This document shows positions 11,878 to 20,853 of a stretch of 64,000 nt of DNA, piece after piece (the stretch's first letter is position 1; each line of letters starts with the position of its first letter). This DNA is from Croceicoccus ponticola. Lineage in GTDB: Bacteria > Pseudomonadota > Alphaproteobacteria > Sphingomonadales > Sphingomonadaceae. The translations under genes and the position numbers were made by a program. The stretch is taken from positions 1 to 64,000 of the forward strand of contig NZ_RXOL01000005.1 of NCBI RefSeq assembly GCF_004004515.1. The letters are read 5' to 3'. The notes under the pieces were generated by a model. The model made no database searches. It had not been told where the DNA came from and saw nothing but the letters and a program-made list of their open reading frames with translations.

Positions 11878-13495
11878 CGCCTCCCACGCGTTGCTTGCCG
11901 AGCCGGAGGCGATTGCCGCCCAACCCCTGCCCGATGCGCCGGACCGCTTATTCTGGACCCGGCGTTTCTCGCTCACAACCCGGATTCTCGCGGTCAACGT
12001 GCTGATCGTCGGGCTCGTGCTTGGCGGGCTGTTCTTTCTCGACACCTATCGCAAGCAGCTGATCGCCGAACGGTTCAAGCTAGCCCGGTCGGAAGTGGAG
12101 ATCATCGCCAACGCACTGGCCGAAGCGCCATCCAGCGAACATGCCGCCTTGCTCGCCCGCATCGGCAGCGAGCAGCAGTTGCGGCTGCGCACCTTCGATG
12201 CGCGCGGCATGTTGCAGACCGACAGCTTCGTCGTCGGCGAACCGGCGTTCCACTTCATCGACCCCGAAACCGAAACTTGGGTGCAGGATTTTGCCCGGTG
12301 GATGGACCGCAGCGTCGATTTCCTCGTCGGCGCGCCGCCCGTTCCGCCCTATGTCCCGGCCAACGACGATAGCCCGGCGCGCAAAGCGCAATGGCCCGAA
12401 GTCTTCGTTGCCGAACAGGCGGGACAGGGCACGGTGATGCTGCGTTACGCCCCCGACCGGACGCCGGTCATCACGGCGGCCGCACCCTATGGCGCGCAAG
12501 GCGAAACCCTGCTGACGATGCGCAACGCCGGCGATATCACCCAATCCGTGCGTTCGGCACGGCAGACGTTGCTGATCCTGCTTGCGCTGGGCATCCTGTT
12601 TTCGATCCAGCTATCGCTGTTCCTCGCCCGCACCATCGTCCAGCCGCTGAAACTGCTGTCACGCGCCGCCACGCGCGTCCGGCTGGGTCGAGACCGCGAG
12701 GTCGTCGTACCCCGCCTGCCCGAACGCGGCGACGAGATCGGAACTCTGGCCCGCGCGCTTTCGGACATGACCGCCGCCTTGCGCGAACGGATCGACGCGG
12801 GCGAAGCGTTCGCCGCCGACGTCAGCCACGAATTGAAAAACCCGCTGGCATCGCTGCGCACCGCGCTCGATACGATGGAATCGGTCGACGATCCGGATCT
12901 TCGCGAACAGCTTCTCGATATTGCAAAGGCCGACGTGCGCCGGCTCGACCGCCTGATCACCGAAATTGCAGAAATAACCCGCGTTGATGCCGAACTGTCG
13001 CGCGCGACCTTTACCCCGGTCGACCTGTTCGCTTTGGCGCAGGGCGTGATCGGCGGGCGCACGATGGCGGCGCGCATTGGTGAGGAACTGGACCTGACAT
13101 TCGCGGTCGACAGCGCGCCGAGCAGTGCGACGATGGTGCTGGGCGATGCGGCAAGGCTGGAACGCGTGCTCGAAAACCTCGTCGACAATGCTGCCGGGTT
13201 TTCGCCCCATGGCGGCCGGATCGTGGTGGCCTTTCACGATCTTGGCGAATACGTCGAAATGACGGTGACTGACGACGGCCCCGGCATTCCCGAACAAGAA
13301 CGCGAAGCCGTGTTCGAACGCTTCCATTCCGTCCGGCCCGAAGCGGCCTTCGGCTCGCACAGCGGGCTGGGTCTCGCCATCGCCCGTTCCATCATCGCAG
13401 CGCACGACGGGACGTTGACAGTGCGCGACAGGACGGATGGCAAGCCGGGCGCGGTCATGGTCGTGACCCTCCCCTCGCTGGAGCCGGGCGCATGA
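11864..13495 (+). CDS. chvG: Sensor histidine kinase ChvG
   Basis: This is a membrane sensor of about 543 residues. Features in order: cytoplasmic leader, TM1 ([18 protein letters not shown]), periplasmic sensor, TM2 ([20 protein letters not shown]), HAMP domain, H-box [15 protein letters not shown], and an ATPase domain with VLENLVDNA (N-box) and DDGPGIP (G1). It should phosphorylate ChvI. The start is uncertain: no ATG fits, so I propose TTG at 11864, overlapping chvI by 14 bp; TTG at 11891 is the alternative. The ATG at 11729 would lie deep inside chvI and yields an implausible leader. The stop overlaps hprK by 4 bp. Confidence 0.88.
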   Translation: MRETDASHALLAEPEAIAAQPLPDAPDRLFWTRRFSLTTRILAVNVLIVGLVLGGLFFLDTYRKQLIAERFKLARSEVEIIANALAEAPSSEHAALLARIGSEQQLRLRTFDARGMLQTDSFVVGEPAFHFIDPETETWVQDFARWMDRSVDFLVGAPPVPPYVPANDDSPARKAQWPEVFVAEQAGQGTVMLRYAPDRTPVITAAAPYGAQGETLLTMRNAGDITQSVRSARQTLLILLALGILFSIQLSLFLARTIVQPLKLLSRAATRVRLGRDREVVVPRLPERGDEIGTLARALSDMTAALRERIDAGEAFAADVSHELKNPLASLRTALDTMESVDDPDLREQLLDIAKADVRRLDRLITEIAEITRVDAELSRATFTPVDLFALAQGVIGGRTMAARIGEELDLTFAVDSAPSSATMVLGDAARLERVLENLVDNAAGFSPHGGRIVVAFHDLGEYVEMTVTDDGPGIPEQEREAVFERFHSVRPEAAFGSHSGLGLAIARSIIAAHDGTLTVRDRTDGKPGAVMVVTLPSLEPGA

Positions 13496-13929
13496 CCGAT
13501 CGGCCATCGGACGCCATTCCCCACCAGGCGACCTGCGTTGCGATCGGCGGTCGCGCGATCCTGATCGAAGGGGAGCCGGGCTGCGGCAAGACAAGCCTCG
13601 CGCTCGCGCTCATCGACCGCGGGGCGATACTGGTGGGCGACGATGGCGTGCTGCTGGAACGGCGTGGCGCGCGGTTGTGGGCCATGCCTCACCCCAACAC
13701 GCGCGGGCTGATCGAAGTGCGCAACGTCGGCATCGCGACAATCCCGTGCGGAGAGGCGATGGCCGCCATCGTGCTCGATCTCGATGCCCGGGCGCCGCGC
13801 CATGTCGAAGTGGCGGACACGGTAGAGCGACACGGCATCGCCCTGCCCCGGCTGTTTTTCTGGCCCGACAGTCCGGTCGGCGCGATCCGTGCCGAGATGG
13901 CACTGGCAATGCATGGGCTAACGCTCTGA
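13492..13929 (+). CDS. hprK: HPr kinase/phosphorylase, short alphaproteobacterial form
   Basis: This 145-residue protein corresponds to only the C-terminal catalytic domain of Gram-positive HprK. The Walker A motif GEPGCGKT is at residues 27-34, and the HprK signature appears as LIEVRNVGI. It should phosphorylate HPr on a serine and reverse that reaction. In alphaproteobacteria the short HprK works with the nitrogen-type PTS instead of sugar uptake. It overlaps chvG by 4 bp, is followed after 25 bp by rapZ, and shares the cluster with its likely substrate HPr at 15412-15702. Confidence 0.9.
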   Translation: MTDRPSDAIPHQATCVAIGGRAILIEGEPGCGKTSLALALIDRGAILVGDDGVLLERRGARLWAMPHPNTRGLIEVRNVGIATIPCGEAMAAIVLDLDARAPRHVEVADTVERHGIALPRLFFWPDSPVGAIRAEMALAMHGLTL

Positions 13930-13954
13930 GGCAAAACCGGCATAGACTGGCGGC

Positions 13955-14923
13955 ATGACGAGCGAATCGACCCATGGATCACCGCCCCAGCGATCCACCA
14001 CCCAGCGATCGACAAAGGTGCTGCTCGTCACCGGCATGCTCGGCGCGGGAAAGACGACCGCCCTTCGCGCGTTGGAAGATTTGGGCTGGGAGCCGGTCGA
14101 CAATTTTCCGGTTCGCCTGATCGGCCGCCTGCTTCACACCGCGCCCGGTCCGGGACACGAAGGTGAGGCTGGCGGCGGCGATGCGCCCCTGGCCATTGGC
14201 TTCGATTCGCGAACCCGCGGTTTCGACCCCCATGCCATCGTCGCGGAGATCGCGGCGATTGCCGAGGATGAGGACGTGTCTTTCACCCTGCTCTACCTCG
14301 ATTGCGGGGCGGAGGAGCTGGAGCGGCGTTATAACGAAACCCGCCGCCGCCACCCGCTGGCCGGCGACCGCCCGGTCGCAGAGGGCATTTCGGCAGAGCG
14401 CGAGATCATGGAACCGCTACGCCGCATCGCCGACGTGGTGATTTCGACGACGCAGTTTTCGACCAACGACCTCCAACGCACGATCCGCGAACTCTTTGCG
14501 CCCAGCGCACCGCAAGACATGACGGTGACCGTGTCCAGCTTCGGCTTTTCACGCGGCATGGTGCCCACCGCCGATCTCGTCTTCGATATGCGGTTTCTCG
14601 ACAATCCGCACTGGATCGACGAATTGCGCCCCCTGACGGGCCGCGACGAACCGGTTGCCGAACACATCCGCGCCGATCCGGCATGGGACGAAGCGTTCGC
14701 GCGCATTCGCGGCCTCGTGCTGATGCTGCTGCCCCGGTACGAGGCGCAGGGAAAAGCCTACGTCAACATTGCGTTCGGCTGTACGGGCGGCAAGCATCGG
14801 TCGGTGTTTGCAGCGGAAAGCCTAGCACGGGCCTTGCGCGAAAAAGGGCGATCACCGACGCTGCTGCATCGTAACCTTGACTCGGGCACCAACGATCTGG
14901 TCGAAGGCTCGACCCGTTCGTGA
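13955..14923 (+). CDS. rapZ: RapZ-family RNase adapter / nucleotide-binding protein
   Basis: This 322-residue homologue of RapZ (YvcJ) has the P-loop GMLGAGKT (residues 27-34) in the N-terminal kinase-like domain and the C-terminal RNA-binding/regulatory signature FGCTGGKHRSV. In E. coli RapZ directs RNase E to the GlmZ sRNA to control glucosamine-6-phosphate synthase; whether that circuit exists in this lineage is unknown. The N-terminal 20 residues are Ser/Thr/Gln-rich and could be dispensable. It sits between hprK and the PTS genes, its usual place in this group. Confidence 0.92.
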   Translation: MTSESTHGSPPQRSTTQRSTKVLLVTGMLGAGKTTALRALEDLGWEPVDNFPVRLIGRLLHTAPGPGHEGEAGGGDAPLAIGFDSRTRGFDPHAIVAEIAAIAEDEDVSFTLLYLDCGAEELERRYNETRRRHPLAGDRPVAEGISAEREIMEPLRRIADVVISTTQFSTNDLQRTIRELFAPSAPQDMTVTVSSFGFSRGMVPTADLVFDMRFLDNPHWIDELRPLTGRDEPVAEHIRADPAWDEAFARIRGLVLMLLPRYEAQGKAYVNIAFGCTGGKHRSVFAAESLARALREKGRSPTLLHRNLDSGTNDLVEGSTRS

Positions 14924-15010
14924 TCGGGGCCAATTCCCCGGCGGCCGCCATGGCCACCCCCGGTTCATCGAATGCGCGATAGCGTGAAAGCGGACTGAAA
15001 CAGGAACGAC

Positions 15011-15415
15011 ATGATCGGGCTTATACTCGTAACCCACGGCAATCTCGCGGAAGAATTCCTCCGCGCGATGGAACATGTGGTCGGTCCGCAGGAAAACGTC
15101 GTGCCGATCTGCATTGGTCCCCATGACGACATGGAACAGCGCCGCAACGACATTCGCGACGCGATCGCGTCGGCCGACTCGGGCAAGGGGGTCATCATCC
15201 TGACCGACCTGTTCGGCGGTACGCCATCGAATCTCGCAATTTCGTTGCTGGATGCGGGCAAGGTCGAAGTGATCGCGGGCATCAACCTGCCCATGCTGAT
15301 CCGGCTGGCCGGTGCGCGCAACGAACTTTCGGTGACACAGGCAGTGACTGCCGCGCGCGACGCGGGGCGCAACTATATCACCATCGCATCTGAATTCCTT
15401 GGGCAGGACGCATGA
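15011..15415 (+). CDS. ptsM: PTS EIIA component, mannose/fructose family
   Basis: This 134-residue EIIA(Man)-type protein starts MIGLILVTHG, in which His9 is the phosphorylation site; LTDLFGGTPSN is the family's second hallmark. No EIIB, EIIC or EIID transport subunits are present, so it is a regulatory phosphocarrier and not part of a sugar permease. It overlaps ptsH by 4 bp and follows rapZ after 87 bp. Enzyme I (PtsP) and EIIA(Ntr) are not in the window and must be elsewhere. Confidence 0.92.
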   Translation: MIGLILVTHGNLAEEFLRAMEHVVGPQENVVPICIGPHDDMEQRRNDIRDAIASADSGKGVIILTDLFGGTPSNLAISLLDAGKVEVIAGINLPMLIRLAGARNELSVTQAVTAARDAGRNYITIASEFLGQDA

Positions 15416-15702
15416 CGACGACCAGCGAAGGGCAGCGCCGCCGGGTCACGATCGCGAACCAGCGTGGCTTGCATGCCCGCGCCAGCGCCAAGTTCGTGGG
15501 AATGGTTGCGAGGCTGCCCGAAGGTACCAGCGTGCGCGTCGTGCGCGAAGCGTTCGAGGCCGCAGGCGGTTCCATCCTGGGCCTGATGATGCTGGGCGCG
15601 GCGAAGGGCGACGAGATCGAGATCATTACCTTTGGCCCCGATGCCGCCGACGCGCTCCATCAACTCTGCACATTGGTCGAGGATCGCTTCGGCGAAGAAT
15701 AG
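15412..15702 (+). CDS. ptsH: Phosphocarrier protein HPr
   Basis: This 96-residue HPr contains the active-site His21 in RGLHARAS and a regulatory-serine motif with Ser54 in GGSILGLMML, the residue HprK would modify. Keeping both sites fits a system in which the same cluster encodes the His-phosphate acceptor (EIIA) and the Ser kinase (HprK). It is the last gene of the chvI-to-ptsH cluster; the next gene starts 12 bp downstream with its own AGGAG site. Confidence 0.93.
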   Translation: MTTTSEGQRRRVTIANQRGLHARASAKFVGMVARLPEGTSVRVVREAFEAAGGSILGLMMLGAAKGDEIEIITFGPDAADALHQLCTLVEDRFGEE

Positions 15703-15713
15703 GAGCCGGGCGG

Positions 15714-16508
15714 ATGCGCCAGATCACCGGCCTCTCCAACCCCACCGTAAAATACCTGCGATCGCTGCGCGACAAAAAGCACCGTAAGCGAGAACAGCGT
15801 TTTATGGCCGAAGGCCTGCGCCTGCTGACCGACGCGCGCGAAACCGGGCGGCTGCCCGAAACATTGGTTATGGCAGAACGACGCGAGCACCACCCTTTGC
15901 TCGATGCGTTGATCGTCGACGTCGAACGCGCAGGCGGCGACGTGATCGAGGTTTCGGAAGCCGCACTCGAAAAAATCACCGGCAAGGAAAACCCGCAGGC
16001 CGTGTGCGGTGTGTTCGCCGAATTCGATACTTCGCTGGGCAAGATCGATCGTGCGGCATCGCCGTTGATCCTCGTAGCTCAGGCGATGCGCGATCCCGGC
16101 AATCTCGGCACGATGCTGCGCACCGCCGATGCCGTGGGTGCGGGCGGGCTGGTGCTGATCGACGATTGTGCCGATCCGTTCAGCGTCGAAGCCGTGCGCG
16201 CAAGCATGGGTGCGATTTTCACCGTGCCGCTGGCGCAGGCACGCTGGGACGAATTCCGGGGCTGGCTGCGCGCCGGGCCGGGCCAATTGGTCGCCGCATC
16301 GCTGCGCGAATCGCACGATTATCGAACCGCCGCATACGCCGCGCCGTGTTTCGTGATGGTCGGCAACGAATCGCGCGGTTTGCCCGAGGAGTACGAGATG
16401 GAATGCGACCTGCGCGTCCACATGCCCATGCGCGGGCGCGCCGACAGCCTCAACGCCGCGGTCGCGGGTGCGGTGCTGGCTTACGAAGTGCTCGCCAAGA
16501 TCGGCTGA
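15714..16508 (+). CDS. TrmH/SpoU-family RNA 2'-O-methyltransferase
   Basis: This 264-residue SPOUT methyltransferase uses SAM to methylate ribose in rRNA or tRNA. It has an N-terminal substrate-binding L30e-like domain (residues 1-100, KKHRKREQRFMAEG) and a trefoil-knot catalytic domain with the SpoU motifs AQAMRDPGNLGTMLRTADA, FVMVGNESRGLP and a final SLNAAVAGAVLAYEV. RlmB or TsnR-like specificity cannot be decided from sequence. The ATG at 15714 has AGGAG eight bases upstream. It is convergent with rmuC, 18 bp apart. Confidence 0.9.
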   Translation: MRQITGLSNPTVKYLRSLRDKKHRKREQRFMAEGLRLLTDARETGRLPETLVMAERREHHPLLDALIVDVERAGGDVIEVSEAALEKITGKENPQAVCGVFAEFDTSLGKIDRAASPLILVAQAMRDPGNLGTMLRTADAVGAGGLVLIDDCADPFSVEAVRASMGAIFTVPLAQARWDEFRGWLRAGPGQLVAASLRESHDYRTAAYAAPCFVMVGNESRGLPEEYEMECDLRVHMPMRGRADSLNAAVAGAVLAYEVLAKIG

Positions 16509-16519
16509 TCGGCGACGTG

Positions 16520-16536
16520 GGCCGGATCAGCCGGCC
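16520..16536. terminator. Short hairpin between convergent genes
   Basis: GGCCGG, five bases, CCGGCC forms a perfect short stem in the 18-bp gap between the methyltransferase and rmuC and reaches into the rmuC stop region. On the plus strand it is followed by a pyrimidine-rich TTGCTTTCTG, so it may act as a weak terminator. The evidence is structural only. Confidence 0.35.
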
Positions 16537-17963
16537 TTGCTTTCTGCGGATAGCGACAGGCGTGGCGCCGTTTCGTCCACCGCCGCGGCATCCTCCGCGC
16601 TGTATCGAGGCGCGGATTCGACCAGCGGCACCGCCTCGATCTCGCGCTTGCCGATCTCGATGCCCTTATCCGCCAGCCGCTTGCCCGACGACAGGACGTT
16701 GCGTTCGAAACTACCGACAAACTTGTTGTAGTTGTTGACCGCGGTTTCCAGCCCGCCACCTACGCGTTTCAGGTGTTCGGCCGCCACTGCCAGCCGGTCG
16801 TAAAGCTCCGCCCCGGCCTTCCCGATTTCGACCGCTTCGTTCGCGATCTTGTCTTGCCGCCAGACCTGCGCCACCGTCCTTGCGATGGCGACGAGGTTGG
16901 TCGGTGTGGCCAACAATACCTTGTTACGAAACGCGAAATCCCAAAGTTCCGGATCGTGTTCGAGCGCGGCGGCCACGAAATGTTCGCCCGGCACGAACAT
17001 CACGACATAGTCGGGCGCATCGTCGAACTGGCTCTGATAGCCCTTCGACCCCAGCGTCTGCACGTGGTTGCGCATTGACTTGGCGTGAAGGTCGAGATGG
17101 CGCGTCCGCTCAGGCCCCTCGTCCGCCTCGAACGCGGCCTGATAGGCATTAAGCGAAACCTTCGCGTCGATGACCAGCTTTTTCTGGCCCGGCACGTTGA
17201 CTATCGCGTCGGGACGCAGCCGCCCTTCGTCGGTATCCATCGAATGTTCGAGATGGAAATCGGTGTGTTCGGCAAGCCCGCACTGTTCCAGCACGTTCTG
17301 CAACGCCCGTTCCCCCCACCGGCCCCGCGCCTTGGGCGCGTTGGTCAGCGAATTGCCCAACCGCTGCGCTTCTCGCCGGACCTCTTCCTGTCCCACGCGC
17401 ATCTGCTCGATCACGCCCGCCAGCTGGCCGAAGTCGGTCTTGCGCTCCTTCTCCAGCTTTTCGACCTGGTCTTCGTATCGTTTCAGCCGGTCGCCCACGG
17501 GATCGAGCAGGGCCTTGATCTTTTCGGCGTTGGTCTTCTCGCTTTCGGTAAACCGCTCGTTCGCGCGTTCGAGGAACCGCGCCTGCGCGCCCTCTAGCGC
17601 CTTTACGCCCATCGCCTCGAACTGCTTGCCCAGTTCTGCACGAGCCTCCTTCAGCAACATTTCGCGCTCGGCCAGATTGGCGCGGTCCTTGTTCAGTTCC
17701 GCGACCGAAACGCGCAGCGCCTCTACCTGTAGCCGCGCCTCTCGCAATTGGGTGTCCAGCGCACCTGCATGGTCCGCCCGCTCGCTCATCGTTGCAAGTT
17801 CGGCAATGGCGGTCCTGAACTTGTCGTCCAGCGCCCGCGCCTCCGCATCACGTTCGGCGTGACGCGCGCGCCAGTCGGCCACGGGACGACTGCCGAGGTA
17901 CCAGCCGATGCCAAGCCCGGTGCAAATGGCGACGATGACGAAAAGCAGCGCAAGAGAATCCAT
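16527..17963 (-). CDS. rmuC: DNA recombination protein RmuC
   Basis: This 478-residue RmuC-family protein limits inversions at short repeats, probably through a PD-(D/E)XK-type nuclease domain. An N-terminal membrane anchor (LALLFVIVAICTGLGIGWYL) is followed by a long coiled coil (about 40-200) and the conserved core (about 215-400) with KARGRWGERALQNVLEQCGL and LVIDAKVSLNAY. The ATG at 17963 places the anchor at the N-terminus; an upstream start at 17990 would add nine residues. Confidence 0.93.
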   Translation of the reverse strand: MDSLALLFVIVAICTGLGIGWYLGSRPVADWRARHAERDAEARALDDKFRTAIAELATMSERADHAGALDTQLREARLQVEALRVSVAELNKDRANLAEREMLLKEARAELGKQFEAMGVKALEGAQARFLERANERFTESEKTNAEKIKALLDPVGDRLKRYEDQVEKLEKERKTDFGQLAGVIEQMRVGQEEVRREAQRLGNSLTNAPKARGRWGERALQNVLEQCGLAEHTDFHLEHSMDTDEGRLRPDAIVNVPGQKKLVIDAKVSLNAYQAAFEADEGPERTRHLDLHAKSMRNHVQTLGSKGYQSQFDDAPDYVVMFVPGEHFVAAALEHDPELWDFAFRNKVLLATPTNLVAIARTVAQVWRQDKIANEAVEIGKAGAELYDRLAVAAEHLKRVGGGLETAVNNYNKFVGSFERNVLSSGKRLADKGIEIGKREIEAVPLVESAPRYSAEDAAAVDETAPRLSLSAESKAG

Positions 17964-18064
17964 GCCAGGAACATACATCGAACATCGCACGAGGCAAGCG
18001 GGTGGGCGAACTTGTCGGAACTTCTCCCCCGCTTCATCCGTCAGTGGGGTAGAAGGAGAATTTG

Positions 18065-18472
18065 ATGTCCATCGAGAAGATGATTTCCGAACACCCCGCG
18101 GTCGGCGACGATTACAACCAAAGCCTCGGCCTTGCGGTCAAGCACACGCTCTATTGTGCCGCGATCTGCAATTCATGCGCCGATGCGTGCAGTGCGGAGG
18201 AGATGGACATGAGCCGGTGCATCCGGCTGTGCAGCGACGCATCGGACATTTGCACCGCGACATATCGCGTGGCAAGCCGTCGGACCGACGAAAACCGCGC
18301 CGTCATCCGCGCGATGCTGGCCGTGTGCGTCAAGGCCTGCGAAGCCTGCGCCGACGAATGCGAAAAGCACGACAACGCGCATTGCAAGCGCTGTGCCCAG
18401 ATGTGCCGCGAATGCGCCCGCGACTGCAAGGCCGCGATGGAGACGCTGCACGACGAAGCGGTCGCCGCCTGA
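18065..18472 (+). CDS. Four-helix-bundle copper-binding protein
   Basis: This 135-residue helical protein has many cysteines (CAAICNSCADAC, CVKACEACADEC, CKRCAQMCRECARDC) spaced to face the inside of a four-helix bundle, as in Csp copper-storage proteins that hold Cu(I) through thiolates. There is no Tat or Sec signal, so this is the cytosolic type (Csp3-like). A strong ribosome site AAGGAGAA lies four bases before the ATG. It stands alone between rmuC and def. Confidence 0.85.
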   Translation: MSIEKMISEHPAVGDDYNQSLGLAVKHTLYCAAICNSCADACSAEEMDMSRCIRLCSDASDICTATYRVASRRTDENRAVIRAMLAVCVKACEACADECEKHDNAHCKRCAQMCRECARDCKAAMETLHDEAVAA

Positions 18473-18485
18473 TTGCGCACTGAAA

Positions 18486-18520
18486 ACGCCGGCTACCGCA
18501 ACAAAAGCAGAAGCCGGCGT
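18486..18520. terminator. Hairpin downstream of the copper protein gene
   Basis: The perfect 9-bp arms ACGCCGGCT and AGCCGGCGT enclose a 17-base loop 14 bp after the stop of the copper protein gene. There is no T-run on the plus strand; on the minus strand TTTT follows, so it could also serve def, though def ends 134 bp away. This is a moderate structural call only. Confidence 0.45.
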
Positions 18521-18653
18521 CAGCATAACTGAAGAGCGCATACCAAGAACGGGGCGCGAAGCGACACCCGCAAGGCCGAACGGCCGCCGCCGCTCATGCG
18601 GCGAGCCAAGCGGCCTTGATTGGCCGCGCCCGGCGTCTGAGGGGCCTAAAAAA

Positions 18654-19220
18654 CTATGCCGCGCGGCGCAGCTTTTCCAGCTTCTTGAGCGCCATGTTGC
18701 GCTTCAGGCGCGACAGGTGATCGATGAAGACTATGCCGTTCAAATGGTCCATCTCGTGCTGGATGCAGACCGCCATCAGGTCGTCCATCGCTTCTTCGTG
18801 GAATTCGCCATCAAGATCCTGCCAGCGGACGCGGCAGGTCGCGGGACGGTCGACCTCGGCATAGATGTCGGGGACTGAAAGGCATCCTTCCTGATAGGCC
18901 TTAGTCTCTTCCGACGGATCGAGGATTTCGGGATTCACGAAAACCCGCGGCTCGCGCAAGGTCGGCTGATGCGTGTGATGGTGGCCGTCGTGGTTGCACG
19001 GTTCCGGCTCTGCATCTGGGTCGTCGGGCTGAAGGTCGATCACCAGCACGCGCAGCGGAACGCCGATCTGGATCGCGGCCAGCCCGATGCCGGGGGCGTC
19101 GTACATGGTTTCGAACATGTCATCGACGAGCGTCTTGAGCTCGTCGTCGAACGTTTCGACTGGTTTCGAGATCTGCTTGAGCAGCGGATCGGGGACTTCG
19201 ATGATTTCGCGGATAGCCAT
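18654..19220 (-). CDS. def: Peptide deformylase with His-rich insertion
   Basis: This 188-residue enzyme removes the formyl group from nascent N-terminal Met. The three metal/active-site motifs are intact: GIGLAAIQ (44-51), EGCLSVP with the Cys113 ligand, and QHEMDHL with ligands His155 and His159 and catalytic Glu156. Residues 64-88 form an insertion absent from the E. coli enzyme and contain CNHDGHHHTH, a possible extra metal-binding loop. fmt, the usual partner of def, is not adjacent here but lies 0.7 kb away on the other strand beyond recR. Confidence 0.95.
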   Translation of the reverse strand: MAIREIIEVPDPLLKQISKPVETFDDELKTLVDDMFETMYDAPGIGLAAIQIGVPLRVLVIDLQPDDPDAEPEPCNHDGHHHTHQPTLREPRVFVNPEILDPSEETKAYQEGCLSVPDIYAEVDRPATCRVRWQDLDGEFHEEAMDDLMAVCIQHEMDHLNGIVFIDHLSRLKRNMALKKLEKLRRAA

Positions 19221-19272
19221 GCCGCCTATTTAGGGACGCGGTGCGATTCCGGCAAGAAGGCTTGGATACCGT

Positions 19273-19881
19273 TCAACCCACTGGTCGGCGCGCCCGCAAG
19301 GCCTGTGCCAGTGTGCCTTCGTCCATGTAATCGAGCTCGCCGCCGACCGGCAGGCCATGCGCCAATTGCGTCACGCGCAAGGGCCGTTCCTCCAGACGTT
19401 CGGCAATGTAGTGCGCGGTCGTCTGCCCCTCCAGCGTGGCGTTCATGGCCAGCACGACTTCGTCCACGCCCTCGTCGATGCGGGCCAGCAACGTGCCGAT
19501 ATTCAGATCCTCCGGCCCGATTCCTTCCAGCGCCGACAGCCTGCCGCCCAGCACGTGATAGCGCCCGCTAAACAGCTTTGCCCGGTCCAGCGCCCACAGG
19601 TCCGCGACATCCTCCACCACGCAGAGCGATCGGCCGTCGCGGCGCGGGTCGGCGCAGATGTGGCAGGGGTCGGACGTGTCGACATTGCCGCAGGTGTGGC
19701 ACTCGACAAGGTTTTCCTGAACCGCCTGCAACGAGGACAGAAGCTCGACCAGTGCGGATTCGCGCCGTTTCACCAGCCACAACACCGCACGGCGTGCGGA
19801 ACGGGGGCCAAGCCCCGGCAGTCGCGACAATGCCGCGGCCAGCACCTCTATCTCGTTCCCGCGCGGGTCTTGTGAAGCCAT
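19273..19881 (-). CDS. recR: Recombination protein RecR
   Basis: This 202-residue protein works with RecO and RecF to load RecA at gaps. It has the N-terminal HhH motif ([17 protein letters not shown]), a C4 zinc finger ([16 protein letters not shown]) and a Toprim domain ([24 protein letters not shown]). The ATG at 19881 is used; upstream in-frame sequence is non-conserved and overlaps the fmt promoter. It is divergent from fmt (58 bp). dnaX, the usual recR neighbour, is not present. Confidence 0.95.
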   Translation of the reverse strand: MASQDPRGNEIEVLAAALSRLPGLGPRSARRAVLWLVKRRESALVELLSSLQAVQENLVECHTCGNVDTSDPCHICADPRRDGRSLCVVEDVADLWALDRAKLFSGRYHVLGGRLSALEGIGPEDLNIGTLLARIDEGVDEVVLAMNATLEGQTTAHYIAERLEERPLRVTQLAHGLPVGGELDYMDEGTLAQALRARRPVG

Positions 19882-19939
19882 GTGACGATAGATAGGGACT
19901 TCGGCGCAGGGCGGGAAGTCCGGCGATGGGATACTCAAC

Positions 19940-20845
19940 ATGCGCGTCATTTTCATGGGCACTCCGGACTTTGCGGTACCGACGCTGCGGGCCATTGCCG
20001 CCGCCGGGCACGAAATCGCCGCCGCCTATTCCCAGCCGCCGCGCCCGGCCGGTCGGGGCAAGAAATTGCAGCCTTCGGCCGTGCATCTTGCGGCAGAGGA
20101 AATGGGCATCGAAGTGCGCACGCCGTCCTCGTTCAAGCCGCAGGAGGAGAGGGACTCCTTTGCCGCGCTGAACGCCGATGTCGCGGTGGTCGCGGCTTAT
20201 GGCCTGCTGCTGCCGGTCCCGGTGCTGGAGGCGCCGAAGCACGGCTGCCTCAACGTCCACGGCTCGATCCTGCCGCGCTGGCGGGGAGCCGCGCCGGTGC
20301 AGCGCGCGATCCTTGCGGGCGACGCGACGACGGGCGTGACGATCATGCAGATGGAAAAGGGCCTGGACACCGGGCCCATGCTTTTGAAGCGCACCACCCG
20401 GATCGATGAAAAGAACGCGGGCGAGCTGACCGACGAAATCGCAACGATGGGCGCCGAAGCGATGGTCGAGGTCCTGTCCCGCCTGCCCCATGTCCGCGCC
20501 GAGGCACAACCCATCGAGGGCGTCACCTATGCGCACAAGATCGACAAGGCCGAAGCACGCATCGATTTTGCGAAGGGCGCGGAATTCATCGAACGGCAGG
20601 TCCGCGCCTTTGCCCCGCGCCCCGGCGCTTTCTTCGAGCTTGAGGGCGAACGCATCCGAGTGCTGGCTGCCGACGTGATCGGCCGCAGCGGCGCAACCGC
20701 GACAACGCTGGACGACGAACTGACGATCGCGTGCGGGTTTGGCGCGATCCGGCCCACGCTGGTTCAGCGCGCCGGGAAGCCGGCGATGGAGACGGCGGCG
20801 ATGCTGCGCGGATATCCCATCCCCGCCGGCACGGAAATTCGCTGA
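19940..20845 (+). CDS. fmt: Methionyl-tRNA formyltransferase
   Basis: This 301-residue enzyme formylates initiator Met-tRNA using 10-formyl-THF. [16 protein letters not shown] is the typical start, and the formyl-folate site [15 protein letters not shown] holds the catalytic Asn and His. The C-terminal OB-like tRNA-binding domain begins near residue 205. It is followed 8 bp later by truA. The split from def by recR is a rearranged form of the common def-fmt pair. Confidence 0.96.
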   Translation: MRVIFMGTPDFAVPTLRAIAAAGHEIAAAYSQPPRPAGRGKKLQPSAVHLAAEEMGIEVRTPSSFKPQEERDSFAALNADVAVVAAYGLLLPVPVLEAPKHGCLNVHGSILPRWRGAAPVQRAILAGDATTGVTIMQMEKGLDTGPMLLKRTTRIDEKNAGELTDEIATMGAEAMVEVLSRLPHVRAEAQPIEGVTYAHKIDKAEARIDFAKGAEFIERQVRAFAPRPGAFFELEGERIRVLAADVIGRSGATATTLDDELTIACGFGAIRPTLVQRAGKPAMETAAMLRGYPIPAGTEIR

Positions 20846-20853
20846 GCCCGATC

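Noticed and set aside
18530-18650. GC-rich self-complementary stretch after the copper protein gene as an RNA gene
   Set aside because: Many short GGCC/GCGGC complementarities exist but no known RNA family or promoter pattern could be recognised.
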